Shown here: piece after piece, positions 47,271-57,542 of the stretch | How positions within the stretch are numbered: position 1 is the stretch's first letter | Layout of the letters: each line of letters begins with the position of its first letter | Origin: Prototheca cutis | Taxonomy: Eukaryota; Chlorophyta; Trebouxiophyceae; Chlorellales; Chlorellaceae | DNA length: 64,000 bases | Assembly (NCBI GenBank): GCA_002897115.2 | Contig: BCIH01000004.1 | Coordinates: 764,684 to 828,683 of the forward strand | Reading direction: 5' to 3' | Program-made: the position numbers and the translations under genes | The notes under the pieces: generated by a model | Seen by the model: only the letters and a program-made list of their open reading frames with translations | Told to the model about the DNA's origin: nothing | Databases searched by the model: none

Positions 47271-48510
47271 TCAGTAGCTGTCGTTCAGGCGTGCACAGAC
47301 GGTCCGGAGGCGCGTGGCGACCTTGCCGGCGGGCGAGCCCATGATCAGTGCGCACACCGCGTCGCGCGCCGCGCGGATGTTCTGGGTGGACCCCAGGATG
47401 TGGATCTTGGTGTCTGCCAGCACGATGCGCGTCCGCGTGGCGTTCTCGATGGTGAACTTGGTCTTGCCGCTCTTTCCTGCCAGGCGCCCAATGCAGCGCG
47501 CCAGATGCTCTCCCCTCAGCGTCTGCGTTGCCCAGGCGATGACTGTGGCATTAGCACGTGCAATTCTGCCCGATTGCCACTATACATCGCACCCTGGACC
47601 ACTGTTGTGAGAGGAAGCTGACAAGTCGTTCCCAGCAAAGCTCCCTGGGACAAGATACCGCAGGTGGCCACCGTGCACATGAGGCCTTGTCCAACCAGAC
47701 AGCCGACCATCATCTCAACCGCACCTTGACGTCCTTGATTTCGAAAGACTCAATGTAGAGGTCGTCTAGACGCAGCAGCGCGATGGCATCGTTCACGTCA
47801 AAGCCTGCGTGTGTTGAAGGAAAGTGCAGCGTCTGGGGAGGCAGCGGCGTGGGAAAAAGCAGCTCGAGCAAGACCTGCACAGCCTCGTATGCAGCTTCTA
47901 ACTCACACCCCCCCCTTCTCTCCTTTACAACCCATGCGCACCGAGGATGAAGGCATGCACAAAGTCCGCAGCTCGTTGGAGGTTGCCTAGGTCGACCGAG
48001 CGCTGCGGCTCCTTCTCCGCCAGGCTCTTCTCCGTCGTCTTGATTTCAACCTGAGGTGGCCGAGTGAGGAAATTCAGTGGCAGGCGGACGGGACCGTCAC
48101 GGGGGGCGTCGCACCCGAAGCACCCAGCCCAGAGCCTTGCCCTCCCTGTTTCATTGGGGTCGTCCACACCTGCCCCCCCAGCCAGCCTCACGGCCCCCTC
48201 CAGACAGCAAGAAACGGCTCACCTTTCGGGTTTTAAGATTCATACGCATGTCAAGTTTGAGGTTTTGTGTGATCGGCTTGTACAGGGTGAGCCAGCTGGT
48301 CTTGAGGGGCGTCATTCTGTGCTGGGGCACGGGGACCCTGCGGAACTGGACCATCTTCCCGTTCAGCTCGTAAGCCGAGAGGGCCGGGAAGCTGGGCTTG
48401 TTCGTCGGCTCCCCACTAATGCTAGCAACAGGCACGTCGTCCTCCTCTATATGGGAGGGCCCGACCTGCTGCAGCGGCGCAGCCGCGTCCTTGCGGGTGA
48501 CCTTCGGCAT
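47271..48510 (-). CDS. PNO1: PNO1/Dim2, KH-domain 40S ribosome assembly factor
   Basis: PNO1 binds the 3' end of 18S pre-rRNA and aids final cleavage by NOB1 during small-subunit maturation in nucleolus and cytoplasm. Exons 48510-48223, 48050-47942, 47804-47725 and 47522-47271 give 242 residues, near the 252 of the human protein. After an acidic N-terminus come FRRVPVPQHRMTPLKTSWL, then LKLDMRMNLKTRKVEIKTTE. The conserved core follows: AADFVHAFILGGFDVNDAIA, LLRLDDLYIESFEIKDVK, LRGEHLARCIGRLAGKSGKT, KFTIENATRTRIVLADTKIH and ILGSTQNIRAARDAVCALIM. The KH-like GxxG loop (AGKSGKT) is intact. The start at 48510 is the first in-frame ATG that gives a family-length N-terminus. It is head-to-head with UNG. 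Confidence 0.97.
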
Positions 48511-48960
48511 GGCGAGACCCTGCCGCCTGTCACTGTTGCTACAAAAGGGTGTCAAAGGGAGGCAGACTATCTTATGCAACTTTACGTGTATAAATACATG
48601 TCCGAATACGGCATACTGCGCTGCCCAGAGGACTGCCGGCACGATACATCCAGCCGTCACTGCGCCGCACCCTCCATTTTGCCCGTGCAGAGGTCCGGGG
48701 GAATTTTGGTGGGGAGCTCAGAAAATCCCCTGGCGCCGAAAATGTCGCCGGGGGACTGATGTCTCGAGACATTCAAAATAATGGGCGTACCTCCCACTTT
48801 ATTTTGTAGATGTACTTGGTTTTGTCACCTTGTTTATCGAATGTTTGGTACTTGATCATGTCGAGGGCATAACAGCACCAGCACAACTTGGCGCATGCCT
48901 CCCTGGTGCGTGGGTTCTCGACTGCATCTGCGTCAGAGGCCTGCTTGGACTTGGCGTCCC
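48511..48960. promoter_or_regulatory. Bidirectional promoter region, PNO1 / UNG
   Basis: About 450 bases lie between divergent starts of two nuclear housekeeping genes. No exon is supported and no clear core-promoter motif is seen. Confidence 0.5.
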
Positions 48961-50651
48961 ATGGCGCAGCCCACGCTGCACGCATTCTTCGGAATGCCCC
49001 CCGTCAAAAAGGCAAAGCTGGACGAGAAACGTCTTAGCACACGGGCCAAGAAGGAAGGTGCAGAGACGGATCAAGAAGCAGTGCAGACCTCCCTGGCCGA
49101 AGTTGCCAGTGGGGACGTGGTCAAGCGGTAAGGCCTCGGGGAATTCGGGGCAACTGGTTGGCACGGAGTGCCGTGAAGGAGATATTCTCTTCAGCATGTT
49201 TACCGTCCGCTACGAGGTGGCTGTGCTCCTCACACCCGCTGTGTGTGTGCGCCGGGGCGATGCAGGCCAGCGCCAGCAGCGATGAAGGCCCCAGTCCCCA
49301 GCAGTCTGGAGCTGCTGTTGAATGAGGAGTGGCGGGAGCTCTTATCGCCGGAGCTCCGCAAGCCATACTTTGCTTCGCTCAGCACATTTCTAGATCAGGA
49401 GCAGCAGCGAGGGGCTACGATCTACCCCAGTCGTGAAAACATATTCAGGTGCGACGAGGAGATTTATGTGCTTTGTTGCATGATCCACTGATTTGCACTG
49501 GACGGGGCCTCTGCAATGCGAACGCAGACTGCACGGTGTCGCTGTGGGCCCCACGTTCTATCACCCACCCACTTTGTCATGCAGGGCGCTGAACAGCTGT
49601 CCCCTGGATGCTGTGCGTGTGGTGATTTTGGGGCAAGACCCTTACCACGGCCCCGGCCAGGCCATGGGCATGTCGTTCTCGGTGCCGCCGGGCGTGACGC
49701 TGCCCAGCAGCCTGCGCAACATCTACAAGGAACTGCAGACCGACGTGGGCTTTGTCCCGTCGCGGAGCGGCGACCTGTCCAGGGTGATTGACTGTGTCGT
49801 TTGATGTTTGATGGCGGCGGTTTGGGTTGCAGGGAATTTGCATGGGATACAAGAGTGACAGCTTTTTCATGAAGGGTGATCAAGTTGGGCATTGCAAGCA
49901 TTCGGCCCGTTGTTTGTCCCTGGACGGCACGCTCAGCCCAGGGGCCGGTGTTGGATTCTCTTGCGCACAGGGACACAAGGTACACCACCCCATAACGCCC
50001 CCACGGAATCCCTGTACCTGCAGTGGGCGGAGCAAGGCGTGCTGCTCCTCAATTCGGTGCTGACCGTGAGGGCGGGCGCTGCGGCCAGCCATCAGAAGAA
50101 GGGATGGGAGCAGTTTACGGATGCCGTCATCCGCACGCTGAATGAGAGGCGCAGGGGGCTCGTGTACCTCCTCTGGGGCCAGTATGCCAAGGTCAGCAAG
50201 CGTCTCTCTTTTGTGACTGGGCCTGGCGTGCTTAGAGGGTCCTTGGCATGGTGACCTTCCTTTGGGATGGAGGGGGCCCAACAGAGGAGCAAATCAGCAT
50301 TTTGAAATGCAAGGAATGTCTTGTCTGCCCTGCATTAACTCGCCTCGCCACCAGATGGCGAGGCATCAGCTCCTCTAGCGAGGCCGGGCACCAGCCAGCC
50401 CGTGAGGTCTGCACCCGGGGAAAAGGGTGCCCTGAGGAGCCTTGACAGCATCCAACGCTATGCCGATTCCCCATCACTGCCCAAAACAGAACAAGGGGAG
50501 CATCATCGACCGACAGCACAATCATGTGCTGACGGCGGCGCACCCTTCGGGACTGTCAGCGTCACGCGGCTTCTTCGGCTGCAAGCATTTCTCTCAGGCA
50601 AACGCCTGGCTGGTCAAGGAGGGCCTGCGACCCATTGACTGGCAGTTGTGA
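48961..50651 (+). CDS. UNG: Uracil-DNA glycosylase, family 1
   Basis: UNG removes uracil from DNA as the first step of base-excision repair. Exons 48961-49127, 49266-49448, 49585-49783, 50024-50191 and 50490-50651 join to 292 residues. The N-terminus [20 protein letters not shown] combines a PIP-box (Q-x-x-L-x-x-F-F), which would dock PCNA, with a basic KKAKL that may serve as nuclear signal, as in human UNG2. Catalytic landmarks are all present: [17 protein letters not shown] with the water-activating Asp, [53 protein letters not shown] with the catalytic His and the Leu insertion loop, and the C-terminal PIDWQL. All exon joins are in phase. It is followed 230 bases later on the same strand by the glutamate synthase gene. 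Confidence 0.97.
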
Positions 50652-50881
50652 AGGCGGGTGGAGCTCGGGGCCAACCTGGCGCTGATCGGGGGCGGATCCA
50701 TTGGCTGGCTCACGTGCCGCACGTGTTTGCACAAACAAGCGATCCCGATCCCGTGCACCCCAAAGAAACCCTAGCAAAGGCCATTTCCAACACGTGCGGA
50801 TGCCCTGGTGCCCCCAATCCAAATACTTGATTCTGGTGCAATTGCTTGTGCACAGAGAGCCTTCCAGAGCGACGAGGCAGC

Positions 50882-53800
50882 ATGGATGCTCTGGCCGGGC
50901 AGGCCCCAGCGGCCCTGCTTGGCAACGCCGGGGCACGCCATGCGATGCCCTTCACCAGTACCAGGCCGCTGGCGAGGGCCGGAGCCGTGGATCGGGAGCG
51001 GAAGGTAGGCACTCGATTGGTGGAACCGGCTGTGCGGCGGGGTTTGGGGCAGGGCACCTTGTATGGCCCGGTCGGGACGAGGTTTTTGGGTGGGCCACCC
51101 TTGCGAAGCTGAGCTGACCCGCACTGCGCACCTCGCCCACCCCCACCCCAGTCCCGACCTGTCATCGGAAGCCGTGGAGCGCGTACTTCTGGACGTGGCG
51201 CGGCCTGCCGCGCCTATACGTCGGCGGCGGTCGGGGCGGTGAGGCACCCGGCCCCCAGCCCCGCCCCTTCACCGACGACTGCCGAGCCGTGCCGGGCGGT
51301 GGATGCGGAGGACCTGCTGCGTGAGAAGGACGCCTGTGGCGTGGGATTCATTGCCAACCTCAAGGCTGAGCGCTCCCACCTGATCGTGAGCCAGGCCCTG
51401 ACGTCTCTGGGCTGCATGGAGCACCGCGGCGCCTGCTCCTCGGACGACATCTCCGGCGACGGCGCGGGCCTGATGCTGCAGGTCCCCTGGGAGATCCTGG
51501 AGGCCGACATCCCTGGGATCGACCGTGCCACCACGGGTGCGGGGATGGTCTTCTTTCCTGACGACGACGGCCTGGAAGCCCAAGGCCGCGCCATCCTGGA
51601 GGCCGTTGCCGGCGCAGAGGACTTTGAGCTGCTGGGCTACCGCGCTGTGCCCGTGGTCAAATCGGCCGTTGGCCCCGTGGCCTCGGCCACCATGCCCCGG
51701 TTCTACCAGGTGGCTCTGAGGTCAAAGGCCGGTCTCACGGGCGACGAGCTCGAGCGCGCTCTGTTCATCCTGCGCAAGCAGGTGGAGCAGCGCCGCACCG
51801 CGGAGATGGGCCTGGACCGCGGGTCGGACTTTTATTTTTGCTCGCTGTCGGCGCGCGTCATGGTGTACAAGGGCATGCTCAACTCGAGTGCCGTCGGCAA
51901 GTTTTATGCCGACCTGCGGGACGAGCGGTTTGTCACGGCCTTTGCCATCTACCACCGCCGGTACAGCACGAACACCACGCCAAAGTGGCCGCTGGCCCAG
52001 CCCATGCGCGTGCTGGGGCACAACGGCGAGATCAACACCCTCCAGGGCAACCTCAACTGGGTGGCCAGTCGGCAAGGCGCGCTCAAGGCAGACGTTTGGC
52101 AGGGACGCGAACGCGACCTCCTGCCCCTCTGCTCCGCCCTCGGTACGATTGTCTGTTTGTTTGACCAGCTGGCTGCTTTTTCCCCGGGTTTCTGTCGTCT
52201 TCACTGGCGTTCTGACTGATGATGGTGGTGTGGGGAGCGACTGGGCCCTCATCAATCCAACCCCAAGTCCCAATCCCGGCCACAGCCATACCCATGCCCA
52301 TGCCCATGCCCAACGGCGCTTCACAGAGTCGGACAGCGCGAATCTGGACCACATGGCGGAGCTGCTGATGCGGACGGGGACGGCCCCCGAGGAGGCGCTG
52401 ATGGCGCTGGTGCCCGAGGCGTACCGCAACCACCCCGAACTCGCGGCGCAGTACCCCGAGGTCGCGGACTTTTACCGGTACTACGAGGGCCTGCAGGAGG
52501 GCTGGGACGGCCCGGCCCTGCTGGCCTTCACGGACGGCACGCGCGTGGGCGCGCGGCTGGACCGCAACGGCCTCCGCCCCGCGCGCTACTGGCTGACTGA
52601 GGATGGCATGGTCTATGTCGCGAGCGAGGTGGGCGTGCTGGATGACGTGTTCGAGTCTGCGCCGCGCATCATCGCCAAGGGCCGGCTGGGCCCCGGGCAG
52701 ATGGTGTGCGCCGACCTCGGCACGGGCGAGTTTCGCGGCAACACGGAGATTGCCCGTGCGGTGGCTGGTGCAAGGCCTTACGGCGACTGGCTGGCGTCGT
52801 GCACGCGGGCGCTGGGCGACCTGGTGGAGCCCGGGGCGGTGCTGGCTGCACCGGCGATGAGCGCGGCCGACGCGCTGCGGCTGCAGGCGGCCTCGGGCTA
52901 CGGCCTCGAGGACACGGCCATGGTGCTGGAGGGCATGGCGACCACGGGCGCGGAGCCCACCTACTGCATGGGCGATGACGCGCCGCTGGCGGTGCTCAGC
53001 TCCAAGCCTCACGTGCTGTACGACTACTTCAAGCAGCGCTTCGCGCAGGTCACCAACCCGGCCATCGACCCTTTGCGCGAGGGCCTGGTGATGAGCCTGG
53101 AGATGCGTCTCGGGGGACGAGGCAACCTCCTGGGCCCGGGGCCCGATGCCTATGGCCAAATCGTCCTGCGCTCGCCCGTGCTGACCGAGCCCGAGCTCCA
53201 GGCTGTCATTGCTGACTCCGCGCTGACCTGCGAGACGCTGGACACGCATTACGGCGCCGGGGAGCCGGGGGCGCTGGGCGCCGCGCTGCGCGCGCTGTGT
53301 GACGCCGCAGTGGCCGCGGTCCGCGACCGTCGCGTGGCTTGTCTCGTGCTGAGCGACCGGGTCCAGGCCGATGCCAAGGGTAACCTGGCGCTGGACCCTG
53401 CTCGGCCGGCGCTGCCACCGCTGCTGGCGACGGGGGCGGTGCACCACGCGCTGATCACGGCGGGCCTGCGCGCGGAGACGAGCATCGTCGTGGAAACCGC
53501 GGGCTGCGCGTCCACGCACCACCTGGCCGCGCTGGTCGGCTACGGCGCGCATGCGGTGTCGCCCTACCTGGCGCTGGAGTCGGTCCGCCAGTGGCGCACC
53601 GCGCCGCGCACGGAGAACCTGATCAAGTCGGGCAAGATTCCCGACGTCACCATCGACCAGGCGCAGCGCAACGTGAAGAAGGCCATGGAGAAGGGTCTGA
53701 TGAAGATCCTGTCCAAGATGGGCATCTCCCTCCTGTCATGCTACCATGGCGCGCAGATCTTCGAGGCCTACGGCCTCGGCAAGGAGGTGATCGACGCCGG

Positions 53801-56267
53801 CTTCGTCGGCACCGTCTCGCGCGTGGGCGGGTTGAGCCTGGACGACGTGGCGCGTGAGGCCGAGGCCTTTTGGGCCAAGGGCTTCCCGGCCAAGCCAATC
53901 AGCAAGCTGGAAGACTATGGCTACGTCCAGGCACGGCCAAAGGGAGAGTACCATGCAAACAACCAGGCCATGAGCAAGCTGCTGCACAAGGCCATCGGTC
54001 TCGGGGGCAAAGGCGCGGCGGGGACGGAGGCCTACAACGCATACGTGCAGCACTTTGAGGCCTCCCCCGTCCACGTCATCCGCGACCTGCTGGAGCTGCA
54101 CACGGGCCTCGCGCCGGTCGACATCGAACAAGTCGAGTCGGCGGCGGACATCGCGTCGCGGTTCTGCACGGGGGGCATGAGTCTGGGGGCCATTTCTCGC
54201 GAGACGCACGAGACCATCGCCATCGCGATGAACCGGCTGGGCGGCAAGTCGAACTCGGGCGAAGGCGGCGAGGACCCCGTGCGCTGGGTCGAGCTGTCGG
54301 GCGTCGACGGGGAAGGGCGCTGTGCCGCGCTGCCGCACCTGCGCGGTCTCCGCGACGGTGACCGTGCGACTTCTCGGATCAAGCAGGTCGCGTCGGGGCG
54401 GTTTGGAGTTACGCCGGAGTTTCTAGTCAACGCGGAGCAGCTGGAGATCAAGATCGCCCAGGGCGCCAAGCCCGGTGAGGGCGGTCAGTTGCCCGGGAAG
54501 AAGGTGTCGCCCTACATCGCCAGCCTGCGGCGGTCCAAGCCCGGTGTGCCACTCATCTCCCCCCCACCCCACCACGACATCTACTCCATCGAGGACCTTG
54601 CGCAACTGATCTACGACCTGCACCAGGTCAACCCGGCCGCAAAGGTGTCGGTCAAGCTCGTGGCCCAGGCGGGCATCGGCACGGTGGCGTCGGGCGTGGC
54701 AAAGGCCGGCGCGGACGTGGTCCAGGTGTCGGGGCACGACGGCGGCACGGGCGCGTCGCCCATCTCCTCCATCAAGCACGCGGGCGGGCCCATGGAGCTG
54801 GGCCTTGCGGAGACGCACCAGAGCCTGGTCGCCGCAGGCCTTCGCGACCGCGTCGTCATCCGCGCCGACGGCGGCATGCGGACGGGGCGTGACGTGCTGG
54901 TTGCCGCTGCGCTGGGCGCCGACGAGTTTGGATTCGGGACGGTCGCCATGATTGCCACGGGCTGCATCATGGCCCGCGTCTGTCACACTAACAACTGCCC
55001 CGTCGGCGTCGCCAGCCAGCGCGAGGAACTCCGCCGCCGCTTCCCAGGTTTGTTTGAATGCCGTTTTACGCGCGCACGTGTTTGTGTGTGTGTGTGTGAT
55101 CCAGCGACAGACATGAACAAACACGTGGGGCGCCCACTCACTCACTCATCCAACCGACGATGAGCAGGCACGCCCGAGGACCTGGTCAACTACTTTGTGT
55201 ACGTGGCAGAGCAGGTGCGTGCTGAGCTGGCGCGGCAGGGCCTGAAGAGCCTGGACGAGTTGGTCGGCCGTGGGTCGTGGCTGCGGGCGCGGGCGGGCGT
55301 GACTCTGGCCAAGACGCAGGGCCTGGACGTCTCGTTCCTGACGCGCTACGCGGGCGACTGCGCGCGCAGCGGCGAGCGCCGAGGCGCGGCGCCCCACGAC
55401 AACGGCTCCGAGTGGGACGATGTCGTGCTGGCAGACGCCGGCGTGCAGGCGGTCATCCGCGACGGCGGTAGCGTGGAGCGTTCCTACGTCATCCGCAACA
55501 CCGACCGCGCGGCGCTGGGCCGGATCGGTGGCGCCATTGCCAAGCTCCATGGCGACGACCGCTTCCCGGGCCAGATCCGTCTGTCGCTGCGTGGTTCGGC
55601 GGGCCAGTCGTTTGCGTGCTTCATCCCGCGTGGCCTGGACGTGGTGCTGGAAGGCGAGGCCAACGACTACGTGTGCAAGGGCATGGCCGGGGGCCGCGTG
55701 GCCATCGTCCCCCCGACCGGCTCGCGGTTCGCGCCGCAGGACGCGTCGATCGTGGGCAACACCTGCCTGTACGGCGCGACGGGCGGCTCGCTGTTCGTCC
55801 GCGGCCGCGCGGGCGAACGGTTTGCGGTGCGCAACTCGAACGCAGCGGCCGTCGTCGAGGGCGTGGGCGACCACGCGTGCGAGTACATGACGGGCGGCGT
55901 GGTCGTCGTGCTGGGTGGCGCCGGGCGCAATGTCGCCGCGGGCATGACGGGCGGTCTGGGTTACTTTTACGACCCCGAGGGCGTTCTGCCGGACCGCGTC
56001 AACGCCGAGATTGTCGCCGTGCAGCGCGTGATTACTGATGCGGGCGCCGTGCAGCTCAAGGCGCTTGTCGAGGAGCACGCTGCTGTCACGGGGAGCGAGC
56101 TTGCAGCGGCGCTCCTGGCAGACTGGGACGCCGCGCTGCCGCGGTTCTGGCAGCTCGTGCCGCCCTCGGAGGCCAACACCCCCGAGGCAAAGAACCCAGA
56201 GGCCGAGGATGAGGCCGCCGAGGGTGCTGCCCAAGGCCAGGCCGGTGCCGTCCTCCAGACCGCTTGA
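50882..56267 (+). CDS. GLU: Ferredoxin-dependent glutamate synthase (Fd-GOGAT), plastid
   Basis: Fd-GOGAT turns glutamine and 2-oxoglutarate into two glutamates using reduced ferredoxin, completing ammonium assimilation in the chloroplast. Exons 50882-51004, 51152-52142, 52327-55047 and 55168-56267 join to 1644 residues. Residues 1-100 are rich in Ala, Ser and Arg, with no acidic cluster, and fit a transit peptide. The nucleophile Cys of the glutaminase domain is at about residue 103 in [13 protein letters not shown]. Next come [36 protein letters not shown] and [13 protein letters not shown]. The central domain and FMN barrel follow ([32 protein letters not shown]), with the 3Fe-4S cysteines in [17 protein letters not shown]. 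The C-terminal beta-helix has repeated Gly motifs ([20 protein letters not shown]). There is no NAD(P)H-binding small-subunit part, which separates it from NADH-GOGAT. Confidence 0.97.
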
Positions 56268-57542
56268 GAGAGTGTGATTTGGGCCAAGAAGATGGTGGCC
56301 GTCGTTTGAACGGGTGGGCGCCACCATACCCCGCTTTTTCAAGCGGGCTGAACCGTCGATCGATGAATGCCATCGTCTTTATCCGCGGCACAGTCGATTG
56401 ATGTATGGTGTTTTTTCCCCTTTTTCCTCAGCCAAAATCACATACAACTCCTTGCTTGCTCTTACCCCGGGCACCCGGCCAGAGCGCTGAATGCGGATGT
56501 TTCTTGGTCCGCTGGCATGTTTGCTTGGAGAAGACAGTCGGCACGATGCAAGTGCAATCTGTACAATCTGTTGGTAATATTGTTGTCATACCACTGTGGC
56601 AGTGCCGGGGCACAGCTAGGGAGGAGGGGAGGGCGCACGCGAGCCAGGACCGGGTCGCTGCGGATGCTCCAGGGCTCGTGCATCAAATGCACACTGCGCT
56701 GTTCCTATTGCCTTGGCCCAGCAAGCTTTGTTGGGATGACACGAGCCCACACAGAAGAGGGCCCTGGCAGGGAAGGGAGGTCCAGAAGCCGGTGTGGCAC
56801 ACGCAGCCCTGGCTGTCCCAGGATCCCCTCCCCGTTCTGGGCCGAGCGATCGCGCGATTGTGCCGGCAATTGAGCCGACCGACTCTCGCTGCCGTCTGTT
56901 GCTGGCCTTGCCCAAAGAAAATAAGCGGAGCTTGGGTGTGCTACGGTGATGGCAATGCCGAGTGGAGCTGGGTGGGGGTGCGCACAGCGTACTCCCTATG
57001 TTGAATTTGTTGACTCAGCCCCTGCCAAGCGGACAAAGTGGCCATCACCCGGACCGGCTCAGATTCCGTTCAGGTCCCGGGTTGGCATTCCGATGGCGCC
57101 CCAAGAGATGCACATTCCGCGCATGCATCATATGCATTAGCGATCACATCATTCCCGATATACATCCTATATTCCAGGCACGCGGTGTTTTCAGAGCCCG
57201 TGCTCGGCATTTCCAGACGCGGTATCGCTGTGCGACCCACCGCTGTGGGATCCACCCAGCGACCTAAAGTCACGAACGGGACCGATCGACACGGCATTGT
57301 GAAGGTACTTGCTGTATGTGCATGAGGTTTTGAATGTGGATGACGCGGTGGGAGCTGGGAGGACCCGGTCAGACCGAGGGCTGGGTTCTCGTGTGGGCAA
57401 CCCTGAGGTGTCACCTCACCAAATATTTCTGACGAAGGTGCAAGCATTTTTGACCTCGCAACGAGAAAAAATGACAACTTGACACAAATCGCCATCGACC
57501 GCCATTTTTATGCAGGGCACATATTTGTTAATATAGTTTATT
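56268..57542. other. Intergenic region, Fd-GOGAT / B3 protein
   Basis: Nearly 1.3 kb on which I support no gene. It should hold the GOGAT 3' untranslated region and the promoter and leader of the B3-domain gene. The stretch just before the B3 start (57420-57545) is notably AT-rich. Confidence 0.45.

Noticed and set aside
52083..53552. 489-residue minus-strand open frame
   Set aside because: It is antisense to the conserved Fd-GOGAT coding sequence.
55146..56342. 398-residue minus-strand open frame
   Set aside because: It is antisense to the Fd-GOGAT C-terminal domain, with no family similarity.
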